Positions 12,201 through 22,442 of a DNA stretch of 58,030 bases are shown here, piece after piece. Origin of the DNA: Haplomitrium mnioides (taxonomy: Eukaryota > Marchantiophyta > Haplomitriopsida > Calobryales); assembly GCA_049999725.1 (NCBI GenBank), contig JBNGIS010031625.1, positions 35,625-93,654 of the forward strand, given 5' to 3'. The translations under genes were made by a program, and so were the position numbers. The stretch's first letter is position 1. Each line of letters starts with the position of its first letter. The notes beneath the pieces were generated by a model, which saw only the letters and a program-made list of their open reading frames with translations, ran no database searches and was not told where the DNA came from.

Positions 12201-12779
12201 GAAGATTTCTTCTTACTAGTTCAATTGACTATTCCTCTACACATAAAAAGAAAATGTATGCATATGTGGATTTTTTTTCATCCTATCCTCCTTCTCAATC
12301 TGCATTTGAAGATCCAACTAAAGTTGAATTCCTATGCTTGCTGCATGTTAACTTTGCATAGCATAATACATCAACAACATAGGCCAAATCTAGTTTTGTA
12401 CCAAATCTAGTCTTGTGTATACCTTGAAGTACCTCTAACTCCCTGCAACTCTTTAGGAAAGTACCTTGCTCATGTCCCTTTTGTGATTTCATCTCATTTT
12501 GTCAACTTCAGACCTTTCTCCATTGGTGTTCCAACAGGTTTGCAGCTTTCTATGCCAAACTTGGAAATTGCCTTCTTCACATATTGGAACTGGTTTGGGT
12601 TTGTTGTCCCAACCTCTCTATCTCTGGTAACATTCATACCCAATAGGTATTGCACTTCCCTAAGTTATTATCTCAAAGACTTGACTAAGAGGCTTCTTTT
12701 CTCTTGTACTTGTCTTAGCATTAGAACCTAGTAAATAAAAGGTCATCTACTTTAGAGTGTAGTGATTTTGTGCTCACTT

Positions 12780-13860
12780 GACTTGATGTAGACACATTCA
12801 TTTGCCTTTATAGTAGTCTTTACTCAACAAGTGTTTGATCCATTTCTTTGAGAAGGTTATAGATACTTGTTGCAATCTATAAAAGTCTTTCTTTAATAAA
12901 CATATATTATCCTCTTGAGCTGCATGTTGTGGCCGCTTCATGAAGATTTCCTTATCAAGATCAATTTTCTTAACATCCATTTTTCTTTTTATTCTCCTTG
13001 AGCTGCATTTTCTAGCCAGCTTGCTTCATGAAGATTTATTTATCAATTTCTTTTGTCTTGACATCCATCTACTCTTGTCTCCTTGAGTTGCAACTTTTGG
13101 TTGCTTCATAAGACTTCTTTATCAAGATCTTCTATCTTGACATCCATCTCCTCTGCTTCCCATCTTCCCAACCATGTTTTGCTACAAGTGGCAGCATGCA
13201 TCTGATACGGGTAGGCTTTTAAATCTTGGAAAAACAATTCATTATAGTCAAGGCCTTCTACTTTGGTGAATCCCCTTGCTATCTTGCAAACTCATTATAT
13301 AGCTTATTGCTTCCCTCCTTGCTACAATCTTACAAGCCTCTATGTGTGGTTTTGTCAAGCACAGAGTCTTTGTTATCACTACATTTTGAATCTCAACATT
13401 ATTGCTTAAAAGCTCTTCTCTAAGGGTTGTGAGATTCTTATTCCCAATTTGGTTGCCATGCAAAAAAGTTGTCTTCTACACATTGAAATCTTAAAAGCTC
13501 CTTGTCTCACAATTTTCTGAGACATACATGCCTTTGTCAATACCATAGAATTTTAGTTTTCCTTTAATTCTACCTGATCTTTTGGGCCCATTACACTCTG
13601 CATCAAATCCTTTTCTATCCTCCCACTTGTTTTAGATAATCCATGTTGTTTCCTCTTGGAGCTCTCTGCCCTTTGGTTCTAGTATCCTCTTAGTTGGATC
13701 TACAATCTCGAATTCATCTTGGATATCTGATGTCAATTGTCTCCTACTAGATGGCTCAACTTCTATTTTGGATTCAAGATTTGGTCTCTTTGAAAATGAC
13801 ATCTTTAATGCAAATGAATTCCATTGACTTGTACTCTTTGATTCTAGGCTAATGTCTTGA
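12780..13860 (-). pseudogene. Copia reverse transcriptase remnant
   Basis: A minus-strand frame at 12798-12980 contains MDVKKIDLDKEIFMKRPQ, then CLLKKDFYRLQQVSITFSKK. This corresponds to the copia RT block usually seen as MDVKTAFLNG and CKLKKSLYGLKQAPR. A separate acidic frame (13632-13877) fits the linker between integrase and RT. The catalytic YVDD block is not recognisable. Confidence 0.7.
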
Positions 13861-14129
13861 GAAGATGTCAGTGCCAAACTTGTTGTCTTTTCTTGTACTC
13901 AACTCCTCAAATATTAGTGCATATGCATCTCATCCAAAAAATCCTTAGGTGTGGGATATCTTTTCTCATACCTTTCTATGCTTCGTCTTGGCGTTTTCTA
14001 TTTCTCCCCTTCAAGGCTAATGAAAGGGCAATATTGCACAGATAGTTGGATGTGGTTATGGTCTCAGCTTAATACCTTTCAATAAAGCTAGCCTCACTCA
14101 ACATGCATCTAGCCTTTTTAGCTGCTTAG

Positions 14130-14640
14130 CTACACTATTCTGTATTGCGCTTGCTCTTGGATCTTGATTGGCTTTTGATTCCTTCCTCCTTTCAAGTATC
14201 TTTTGCACTTCTTGTTTTCTTGTTCACCTCCTCCATCCTTATTGGGAGTCTTTAGTGAAGTGTTGAGCTCATTGGTTACTTGTTTGACAAAATTCCCAAG
14301 GACTTCATCAATGGTCTTCTTGACATATATGAATATTTTCCTACTTTGGTCATGTATAAATGTCACAAAGTACTTGGCTCCTCTAGCATACATGACTTTA
14401 CAAGGGTCCACATACATTGGAGTAGATTATATTTATCTTGTGCCTTTTGTTGCAATCTTTGATTTTTTGGGCATTGGCTGATGGTGTTGCTTTTCTGTGC
14501 ATACAAATATCTTAGCCTTATGTGGCATATTTGTAAGTTCATTTCTTCTATGGTAATTGTGATGGCAGCATTCTCCCCTAAAATGGTGATTCCCTCATAA
14601 AGTATCCCTACATTCAGACTTATCAAATGCACATCGTGAT
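14130..14640 (-). pseudogene. Copia GAG-pre-integrase and integrase core remnant
   Basis: Two minus-strand frames overlap. The upstream one (14363-14632) ends near MWTLVKSCMLEEPSTL and has a CHIRLRYL-like version of the WHxRLGH motif. The downstream one (14130-14417) has GAKYFVTFIHDQSRKIFIYV, the block around the first catalytic Asp of copia integrases (usually ARYFVTFIDDFSRK). The later DNGGE region is degraded to KDGGGE. Confidence 0.75.
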
Positions 14641-15864
14641 GTTATGTTTCCCATATATATAACATTCAGCAATTGGAGTGACTCATGAGAATCTCCCCTT
14701 TGTAGTGAATCACACTGCTCTTCTTATCCAAGTATCTAAGCATCTTGGTTTGAGTTTGCATCAAGTTTTACTCCTAGATACTTATAATTGCAGACATGAC
14801 TTATTGCTTCTGAATCTGGGTACCACCACTGTTTAGTGCAATCACTTCTGAGAGTCTTGCTTTTGGGTGAATCATGCTATTCTTGTCCAGGTTTCTGAGC
14901 CTCTTGGTTTGGATTTGGTTTAGGTCTCACTCATGGACTTTATGATTGCAGCCATAGTTGTTGCTTCTGAATCTAAGTACCATCTTTGTCTATTGTAATC
15001 ACCTCTCAGAGTCATGCTTTGATTCTTGGAACTAATCTGCTATAACTAGCTCATGCTCATCATGTGAGTTGTCTTGTAGCATTAGCTCTATCACTCATAT
15101 TGGTCTTGCCCTTGCCTCTATTGACCATTGCATCTTTGTAGCTCTTGGTTAACTTGGACTCATCATTCGAAGCAAGTTTGCCATGTTTCATCTCAGTAGT
15201 CCTTCCTCAAGTACCCACTCCTCTTTTGCAAATATGTACATTTTGGAGCATTTTCCTTCTTTGCAACTAATGTTGATTCAATATTGCTACCTTCCTTTTG
15301 CCTAGCCATCTTTGGTCATTAGGCTGAACTTGAGGCTTGATTTGATTCTGCTACACATGCAAAGAACTTATCCATACTTGTGATATGTCTTACTTTTAGA
15401 GTTCTTGAGGCTTGCTTGCATATCAAAACTCCTTCCGGTCAGCAAGACTTCTTTGCTCATATGCTTTTGTGAGGCTATATCTCACTTGTCATAGTGAGGG
15501 TCTTTACTTGGTTGAATTGCATCTTGCCTAAGTTCGGGCAGATCCAAGGACAACAATATGCTTGGATCCCAACAACAATTTCCTTCTTAGTGACAATGGT
15601 GTTACTAGGCTTTGCATTGCCATCATTCTGTTGCATGAAATTTTGTCTTCCAATAATCTTTATATGCCATGGGATTCTTGCCTTGTGACTTTTTTCATGC
15701 CATTTTCCTTGTCTGCTAGTTCTATTGTAGTAGGTGTCCTTTCAACATGCTCTTCTAAGCTTTTACTCCAAGATTGTCTAGTATAAAATAGGAAAAATTT
15801 CTCCAGTTTGTGAGCTTGAGCTCTTCAACAAATTTGTCAGTGTCCCATAAGTGGGCCCATAACC
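14641..15864 (-). pseudogene. Copia Gag region and candidate primer-binding site
   Basis: At about 15,186-15,236 the minus strand reads KCTYLQKRSGYLRKD, a damaged CCHC knuckle of the usual CxYCKxxGHxxxDC form. Plus-strand open frames here (15494-15688, 15562-15786) are shadows. Directly inside the 5' LTR the minus strand reads GGTTATGGGCCCAC, the expected place of a primer-binding site, though it matches the usual initiator-Met type (TGGTATCAGAGC) only partly. Confidence 0.5.
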
Positions 15865-16756
15865 AAATAAAAATCAATTGAACAACTTTCCCAAGAATGC
15901 CTCAAATGTATCTTTGAATTTGGCTCATCACTGTTTGTGAGAGAAAATATCAACTTTGAGTTGATTTTTTCTTAGCATCAAACTCTTCTTGTCACTAGAA
16001 TCGCAGGTAAGGGAAAACACAACTGCTTGAGATATCTAGCAGTGTTTCCTTGTGATAGCAAAAAGAACAGTCTTGTGGCAAACATTTTTCGTGATAGCAG
16101 AGTTGTCTTTGATTTCTACTTATGAGCAAATCAAGAAAAGATAGGTGCGTTTTTGTTTTTGTGATAGCAAAAATAGGGCCTTGTGTGTTTTTGCGATAGC
16201 AAAACAGCAGGCGTGCACCCTCCCATTTCTTTGCAATATCAAAAAGAAACATGTGTGGCATTTGTGCTTATGTGATGGCAAGAAAACATGTGCCTCTCCT
16301 TTGTGCAGATAAACAACATGGACTGCAAGCAAGAAACGAAAGACTTACACATATTGTATTTTTGCAAGGATGAGCTCGATGGCATGTCTCGTTCAGCTAT
16401 ATACACGAGAAAGAGAAGTCTCCTCCATAATAACAAGGCACTAATTAGGGCACATCTCTATCTTGCCAAATGTTATGCATCATATTGCTACACAATATGC
16501 ATGCCTCACATCCTCTCTCGCTCTAGTCATGCTAAAAAACAAGTTTGTCTAAAATTGCCTATGTGATTCACACGGGGGAATATACTAAATTAGTCTTAAC
16601 TAACTATCAAGCTAGTTATGCTAACCATAACTAACAATATGTTAGCGTGTGATTATTTATAAGAGAGAGAATCCTTCCAAGGATTGAGCCTTGGAAAGGG
16701 TTGTATATAGATTCTATTCAAGATCCATCCTCCTACTCAAGCAATAATTCTCAATA
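15865..16756 (-). repeat. 5' LTR of the copia element
   Basis: This 892-bp direct repeat of 10,868-11,878 starts on the minus strand with TATTGAGAATTATTGC, matching TATTGAGAACCATTCC in the other LTR. The ends have TA rather than the canonical TG/CA, so the exact edges could be off by a base or two. Confidence 0.8.
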
Positions 16757-16761
16757 ATAAT

Positions 16762-16962
16762 TGCTTTCAGTTAGTGCAGTGAAAGGTTGCATACATGTAT
16801 TGTTGGCCAACATTTTATTGTTGGGGGCGGACAACTTAGCTGGAGTTGGTTTGGTTCATCTATTGATTGTTGGATGGCCATGTCAAGGCCAATAAAGGAC
16901 TGGTTTGGGCCAAGGATTGTAAGATCCTTGCTCAAAATTGAAGTGCATGAGAGCAACTGAAC
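16762..16962 (+). pseudogene. Cytosine-C5 methyltransferase-like domain, catalytic part (motif IV, PCQ)
   Basis: The plus-strand frame reads LLSVSAVKGC, then LLANILLLGADNLAGVG, then HLLIVGWPCQGQ at 16857-16892, a stop, RTGLGQGL, another stop, and DPCSKLK. GWPCQG followed by a G-x-GL-x-DP-x-S block is the motif IV signature of C5 methyltransferases, where Cys is the catalytic nucleophile. The frame joins that of motif I at 10.71 kb exactly when the copia element and one ATAAT are removed. After about 16,945 the sequence turns into the end of RT, so the target-recognition part is deleted. Decayed, with stops at 16893 and 16920. Confidence 0.7.
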
Positions 16963-17710
16963 ATCAAAGAATGTGATACCACGAATTTAAGCTACATCCA
17001 AGCAAGTGAAAATTCTTTTAGGACTAGATTGAACATCTTGGGCACACTATCTATTAAAGAGCATTGAGTGTGCAGTATACCAAGGTGGCTGCCATTGCTG
17101 AAATTCCACAACTCATTGATGTGAGTAAAGTTGGTGCATTTCTGGGATTGGTTGGCTACTACAAGAAGTATGTGAAAGGTTTTAGCTAGATTGCAAAACT
17201 CATGACCATGCTCACTAAGCTAGATCAAGAATGGATTTGGGATGAAGACTAGGAGAAGGACTTCTATGGGTTGAAAGGTAGATTGACTTCAACACATTCA
17301 AAGGAGGCCTCTTGTAGGACGACTATTTTAGATCCACACTAATTGAAGCAAAGCAAGGCTAGAAGTAGTGTTGACTCAAAAAAATGATAAAGGAGAATAG
17401 TTTGTTGTAGCCTTTGTGAGTAGATCAAATAACTTAGTTGAGACAAAGTATAGCTCATATGAGGGAATGAGGGAAAGTGTTTCACAAGAGTGTGAGTTAT
17501 GGCACATTTCTGTTGTTAGTTTTTTGGTACTTTTTTTACTTTGGCAACAGATCATCAACCTCTCAAATGGTTGATAGAATCTAATAAGCTTAGGGGCAAG
17601 CTTGGTAGGTGGGAATTATTGTAGCAAATGTATGACTTCCAATTAGTTCACAAACCTGATACGACCAACTTGGATGCAAATAGATTGAGTAGAAACTTAT
17701 CCACAAGCCA
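16963..17710 (+). pseudogene. Gypsy RT end and RNase H remnant
   Basis: Motifs in order: a LGHTIY-like block before SVQYTKVAAIAEIP (about 17,040-17,110), FLGLVGYYKKYVKGFS (17,138-17,190, with a stop following), DQEWIWDED, then ATDHQPLKWLIESNKLRGK (about 17,545-17,600) and DTTNLDANRLSR. The last two are the typical gypsy RNase H end. The RT palm with its YxDD motif is absent, deleted together with the end of the methyltransferase. Confidence 0.8.
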
Positions 17711-17959
17711 ACATGATGAGATTGGTGTGTGGTAGCATAAGGAGTTAGACAAGAAGATGGTCTTAGGTTAGCATGCATGTGCCTTTATGAAACAAAGTTG
17801 AGGATTCCAACTTGGATTCAGATATTCACAATGATAAGCATGTGTTGGAGTATATATGCATAGATTTTTTGAGTGGACAAATTGATGCCAAGGAACAAGG
17901 CAGAGTCCAACAATGAGCTAAGAGATTCAAGTAGGAAGGAGCTCAAATTTTGAGAGTTT

Positions 17960-18965
17960 CGACTGATGGCAAGGAACGAGTAGTGTCAAAGACATTGCAC
18001 CATTTGGAACTTGTGCGCCATGTCCATGAGTAGTTGGGATATTTTGGCATGAAACACAACTATGGTTTGTTGTATTCACAGTACTAGTGGCAAGAAATGA
18101 ACACTAATGTGCAATAATGGGTCGCAAAGTGTGTGGTGTGTGATAAAGTGTGAGCATCATTTAATGCTCCCACTCTTCAATTGGAGCTACTACCTATCAT
18201 AGGTTTGGCATATTGTTGGAGTTTGGATTTTTCTATTCCTTTTCTTTTGACCCAACGACACAATAGGTTTGTGTTTGTGATGGTGAAACACTTCTCCAAG
18301 TGGTTTGACCTGGTAGTATTTCTCCACAAGACAAGCGGAGGAGTGGCTCACTTTCTTGGATCGAGTACTCTGCCATTTTGGAGCACTTATTGAAGTGATG
18401 ATGGATCAAGGTACTAAATTTTGAGGTGAGCTTAAAATTTTATGTGAGCAAGCTCTCATTTATCATCATATTGCTTTTAGAGATCACCATAAGGTGGATG
18501 GATTGGTTGAGCAAGTGGTTGAGACAATGAAGAGATCATTATGTATGGCTTGCAAGCTGGTTACCATGGAGGTTGGGATCTCCAATTAAAGTGACTAGCT
18601 ATGGGTTACCGATTTAGTAAGTAAGCACCTTTGGCATCTTTATCATCATATTTATTGCTTTATAAGAGGAACTTGATTTGCCTTCTTCTATTCAATACGA
18701 TGTTGCCATGGTTGTGGATCTAGATCATCCAAATAGTTGGGTGTAAGTATGTTTAGAGGGAGCCTATATGTTTGAGAGAATTATACCCATGGCTTTTGAC
18801 AACCTTGCAGTTACCCAACATCATGATACTTTATGATATGCTACTATATATGGTGATGGATACCGCACTAGGATTGAGAAGTTTCATCGTGGTGAGTATG
18901 TGTATTTGCAACTAAAGACACCTATACACTTGATGTCACTACTAGTGTCAGATTCTACGTATGTA
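17960..18965 (+). pseudogene. Gypsy integrase remnant
   Basis: The zinc-binding part is seen as LELVRHVHE, GYFGMKHNYGLLYSQYQW and KCVVCDK (about 18,000-18,150), with one His apparently changed to Tyr (GYFG). In the core, catalytic residues survive in order: Asp in WSLDFSIP (about 18,223), Asp in VMMDQGTKF (18,404) and Glu in DGLVEQVVETMKRSL (about 18,508). Stops at 18,394, 18,420 and later break the frame. The C-terminal part continues as LLAMGYRFS-like and MAFDNLA-like stretches in shifted frames. Confidence 0.75.
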
Positions 18966-19105
18966 CAAGGTATTTCCATTTGGAGTTTTAGAGTTGGAGG
19001 GACGTGATAGTTTGATTTAGAAGTACCACACGCACAATTGTGCACCTTTTGAATAATGATGACAATATGGACCCAAGTTTGGTACGGTTTTCTACAAGCT
19101 TGAAG

Positions 19106-19240
19106 TGTATGTTATGTGGTTCTTCTAAGTAAGCAAGCACCATGTTGATTTGTGATAGATGTTCTAAAGTATGGCACATGTTGTGTTTATGCCTCTATTG
19201 GGTAGATCATGGTTTAACCGTCAATGTTCATATTGAGTTC
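19106..19240 (+). pseudogene. PHD-type zinc finger at the end of the gypsy polyprotein
   Basis: The frame reads CMLCGSSK, a stop, ASTMLICDRCSKVWHMLC (19106-19186). Spacing is CX2C-X10-CX2C-X4-H-X2-C, the first six ligands of a PHD finger, with the MLxCDxC core typical of PHD. A final Cys pair would be in a shifted frame near WFNRQC (about 19,205-19,225), preceded by MPLLGRS in place of the usual LxPPL. PHD fingers bind histone H3 tails, so an integrase-linked PHD could steer integration or chromatin contact. Integrase C-terminal sequence precedes it (MDPSLVRF). Confidence 0.65.
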
Positions 19241-19383
19241 TAGGGTTGTATAGATTATAGAACACTGAACGATAGGGCTCTATTGCACCAGACCTCTCTT
19301 TTCATAAGTAGGTGTATATCAAATATCTAAGAGATAAATGACTAGCTAGTGTAAGGGAACTTGACCACGAGATAGAGGGTGAT

Positions 19384-19895
19384 TGTAGGGTGTCATGTAG
19401 TGTATGTGCATAAGACTCAATTGTTTTCTATTCTTTGTTGTATGTTTGTAGTACTCATAGAATGTGTGTGGATAATATAGTTGTATAAGCAATGTCTATG
19501 TGCATAGCAACTATCACACCATTCTAAGTTTGACTTTCTATTTTTAGGCATTTTGAGTTATTTTGTTTTTTGTGCCTAAGTATAAAAGGCTTTGTATCGA
19601 AAAGTTATCTTTTGATGTCATATGAACTAGAGTAGAGCTTAGATATTACAACTCTTGGAGAAACGTAGATTCCCTGTAAGAAATGTTGTGTTGGTTTAGA
19701 AATCGAAAAAGGTCACATAATCAAATTTCTTAAAGTCCCATTCGAGAAAAGCATTGTGGGGTCTTATGTATTGTATGCACATGAGACTAAGTTGTTTGTT
19801 CTTCTCTATTGTGTGTTTCTAGTTGCTATGAAATGTGTGTGGATGATGCAGTTGTGTAAACAATGTGTATGTGCACGAGAGTGCTTTGCGTGCAT
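19384..19895 (+). repeat. LTR-like end of the gypsy element with a partial duplication
   Basis: A purine-rich AGATAGAGGGTGAT precedes TGTAGGGTGTCATGTAG at 19,384, and TATAAAAG lies at 19,581-19,588. A 370-bp TG...CA unit would end at 19,753. From 19,755 about 130 bp of the start recur (TGTGGGGTCTTATGTA, then ATGTGTGTGGAT, TGTATGTGCA), giving a direct repeat with a spacing of about 371 bp. It may be tandem LTR starts or a second related LTR. Confidence 0.45.
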
Positions 19896-20930
19896 AAATA
19901 ATGACTCAAAGATGCAAAAATGAGCTTAGAGTCCCATGGTTATTTAATAGTACAAACATTAGATTGTGAAATATAGAATAGAATAGAATAGAATAGAATT
20001 CATTTAAAGTCCCAAGTCAGCACTAAGAAGACATGAGTAGCTACAATTAGGCTAGTGGCCTTAAAATGTAGGATGAATGTTAATGACCACAAATGTGAAG
20101 ATGTGATAGAAGTCAAGTTTATGTTGGAAAGTTGGAAGTAACTTGTAAGTGAAAGAAGCTAAGTAACACCTCTTCAACAAGTATAAATAGAAGAGACTTA
20201 GAGCCAACCCCTTCATTTAGAGGAGCACATTTAGAGCTACTCTAGATTAGTTAGAGCTTTTGCTTCACTTTCTTTGGTATTGGGCTAACTTAGCATTTGG
20301 TTGGTTTTTGGTGATTTGTGTGTGTGTGTGTGTGTTTCCATTTCGCCAAAAGGTAACTACTTTGCCAACTTATTGGCATTTGGTCTTTGCTAATCCACGA
20401 ACATTGCCCTTTTGCCAATCACTTAGAAACAATATAAAAATATGAATGTAATCTATTTTAAAATATTATTAAATTCTAAAATATAAATATAATATATATT
20501 TAAAATATTATTAAATTCTACCACCAGTTTTCAATTCTTATACCAAAATGTTCTTTTTATTTACATGTTGTTCTAAAATATGAAAATATAAAGAAGGTTT
20601 AATAGTGTTTGCTTAACGTAGTTGCATATTGTACTTACTACAAATACATTTGCCTCAATGCTGGAATGTTGTAAATTTAAATTACTTTCTTTATTATTGT
20701 TTAATAAATGAAACATAAAAGTTAGTCTTTTGTATATTAGCATTTGATCACTAACGGACTTGCTAAAACACACTAGTATTCACTGAGGCTAGTAATATAT
20801 CTTGTAGTTACACGACAGGGGTTAGAAAAGGTAAAAGTAATCGTGCATGTCTTGCATTGTAGAATGGAGTCCAGTGTACTTTAATGAAGGAAGACAGTGT
20901 CAAGAAAAGAAGTTCAATGTGTCACAGTGT
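19896..20930. other. AT-rich DNA with microsatellites and an LTR-like promoter patch
   Basis: It contains (GAATA)n at about 19,972-20,000, TATAAATAG at 20,181 inside an LTR-like stretch, a (TG)n run at about 20,317-20,335, and a direct repeat of TTTAAAATATTATTAAATTC at about 20,456 and 20,499. No gene seen. Confidence 0.5.
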
Positions 20931-21066
20931 AGTACTGCCACGTCTGCCAATCTGTCTGTAGGGCAAAAGCTGCTTTTCTGAAGACCTTTGTGTCGCTCTC
21001 TAAGCTTTAACTGAGTAGCTGCCGTCCCGCAATGGATTGCTGACATACAATGTGCAGCCAACATCA

Positions 21067-21072
21067 AGTCAA
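21067..21072 (-). promoter_or_regulatory. W-box in the thaumatin-like gene promoter
   Basis: AGTCAA on the plus strand reads TTGACT on the minus strand, a match to the WRKY-binding W-box core TTGAC[CT], about 440 bp before the start codon. Short motif, so chance occurrence is possible. PR-5 genes are commonly WRKY-controlled. Confidence 0.3.
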
Positions 21073-21237
21073 CGAAGAAGAAGATCTCCCCATGACTTTG
21101 CTGCTTTTGTCAAATTTCTTATAACGTGCAACCTACTACACTTCACATCTCACAACATTTCCACAGGACCATGCACGTTTACGATTATAGTGCAAACAAA
21201 CAAGGAAACCCTTAGCGTGGGACCTTTCTTCAATGCA

Positions 21238-21243
21238 CACGTG
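21238..21243. promoter_or_regulatory. G-box (CACGTG) in the thaumatin-like gene promoter
   Basis: GCACACGTGTAA contains a palindromic CACGTG with flanks matching ABRE/G-box sites bound by bZIP or bHLH factors. It lies about 180 bp upstream of the TATA box, a usual position. Confidence 0.45.
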
Positions 21244-21418
21244 TAAACATGTTATAGAAGGAATGGAGTTGAAGAAAATCGCAGAAAAACTCAATTAACA
21301 TAGTATGCAAGAAAAAGGTAGCACCAGTTGCACGTAAAACCAAAGTCGTAAAACTTGCAGCTTAACCTGAGATAACAATAGAAAATGACTGAAAGCCTCT
21401 ACAATCAGGCGGGGGAAC

Positions 21419-21425
21419 TATAAAT
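21419..21425 (+). promoter_or_regulatory. TATA box of the thaumatin-like gene
   Basis: TATAAAT follows a GC-rich patch (GGCGGGGGAAC) and lies 91 bp before the ATG, which would place transcription start near 21,450 and give a 5' leader of about 60 bases with no upstream ATG. Confidence 0.7.
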
Positions 21426-21509
21426 GCAGCGTCTCAGAAAGGCACATAGTTCTGTATCCCGAAGTTTCTTGATCATAAGCACCTGGACCTCCTCGATAGC
21501 TGTGCAGTA

Positions 21510-22290
21510 ATGGCTTTCTTGTCCAAGTCTCCTGTGGCCCTGGCCATCACGACCGTGCTGTTCTGCTCCCTCGTCCTCAACGTCCAAGGTGAGCACCCGT
21601 GCTCTTGCCCAGTGGTTGCAATCCGAATGAACTCAATGTCAGTGACTGTCGTGATGCTTCCATAATATTGATGTTATGCACATGACGCTAGCGAAATGGA
21701 TGATTTGTAAGCTTGCAAGAACTAAGCATTGTCAATGCATTTGTGCAGGTTGTGTTGTTACCATTAGCAATAACTGTGGATATACCGTGACCACCTGCGC
21801 CAGGTCCGGCAGCGGTTCTACGTCCCTCTACCAGCTGGGCTCCGGCTCATCGCAGGGGCTGGATTTTGGCAGCTCTTGCCAGTGGCCCAGTGCGGTGGTG
21901 TACGCTTCCGTCGGCGGCGACTGCAGTGATACCAACCTGGCTAACCTTGCCGAATTCAACATTGGACAGAGCAGCTTGGACTACTACGACCTGAGCAACG
22001 TGAACGCATACACCATCGGCATGCAGATCGTCCCAAGCAACAGCGGGTGCACGGCCCCGACATGCTCCATCTCTGACATCCCGTCCTTCTGCCAGCCCAC
22101 CAACGTTCTGGACTCCTACTCCACGGGCGCCTACTCGTGCCACAACACCGACGGCGAGATCGGGTACGCAACATCCAACAATGAGCAGTTTAAGAACGCC
22201 TGTCCCGATGCGTACAGCTACAACTATGATGACAGCTCCGTGTGTACCTGCGCCACTGGAGGCAACTACAATGTTGTGTTCTGCCCTTGA
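21510..22290 (+). CDS. Small thaumatin-like protein (PR-5 family), two exons
   Basis: Exon 1 (21510-21588) encodes a 26-residue hydrophobic signal peptide (MAFLSKSPVALAITTVLFCS...). The intron, 21589-21748, is bounded by GTGAGC and TTTGTGCAG and splits a Gly codon. Exon 2 (21749-22290) ends in TGA, giving 206 residues. Family landmarks are TISNNCGYTV near the mature N-terminus, ANLAEFNIG, LDYYDLSNV, then CPDAYSYNYDD and the terminal NYNVVFCP. The mature part is about 180 residues and lacks the cysteine-rich domain II loop of long thaumatins (no CCxxxxCxPT-type segment), so it is the small, apoplastic defence type. Acidic cleft residues are partly kept (Glu in LAEF, Asp in DYYD), but the usual VDG is VNA. 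About 13 Cys follow the signal, an odd number. Expected role is secreted pathogenesis-related defence or pollen/stress protein. GC content is clearly higher than the surroundings. Confidence 0.92.
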
Positions 22291-22436
22291 TCTGCTTACC
22301 CTCCATGGACTCCACTCGCAGTGGTGGAGACAAGAGCACCAATCTCATTTTCCATCTATGAAAGAAAAAGAAGCATGCATAGATCTCCAAAAAATGTTTT
22401 TCTTCATCTGTTGTGCCCACATCGTCACAACACTCT

Positions 22437-22442
22437 AATAAA
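22437..22442 (+). terminator. Possible polyadenylation signal for the thaumatin-like gene, inside the first satellite unit
   Basis: AATAAA occurs 147 bp after the stop codon, in the AATAAACTCATC segment of the first 117-bp repeat unit. No AATAAA lies between the stop and the array, so the gene may end its transcript within the satellite. Confidence 0.35.

Larger units (their letters stand above)
10868..16756 (-). mobile_element. Ty1/copia LTR retrotransposon, near complete but decayed
   Basis: The order on the minus strand is 5' LTR (15,865-16,756), primer-site region, Gag, GAG-pre-integrase, integrase, RT, RNase H, polypurine tract and 3' LTR (10,868-11,878). Integrase before RT marks Ty1/copia. 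Both outer ends are flanked by ATAAT (10,863-10,867 and 16,757-16,761), a fitting 5-bp target duplication. All domains carry stops and frameshifts. It lies inside the methyltransferase domain of the older gypsy element. Confidence 0.85.
8040..19753 (+). mobile_element. Ty3/gypsy element with methyltransferase and PHD modules, decayed, interrupted by a copia element
   Basis: Plus-strand remnants follow the order Gag (about 8.05-9.25 kb), retropepsin (10.0-10.3 kb), cytosine-C5 methyltransferase-like domain (10.58 kb, continuing at 16.76 kb), end of RT (16.96-17.17 kb), RNase H (17.27-17.7 kb), integrase (18.0-18.96 kb), PHD-type finger (19.1-19.24 kb) and an LTR-like end from 19,384. Protease, RT, RNase H, integrase order marks Ty3/gypsy. 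A complete copia element (10,868-16,756) was inserted later. Most of RT and the end of the methyltransferase are missing, apparently through a deletion near 16.94-16.96 kb. Stops and frameshifts are frequent, so no protein can be made. The 5' boundary is approximate. Confidence 0.75.
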
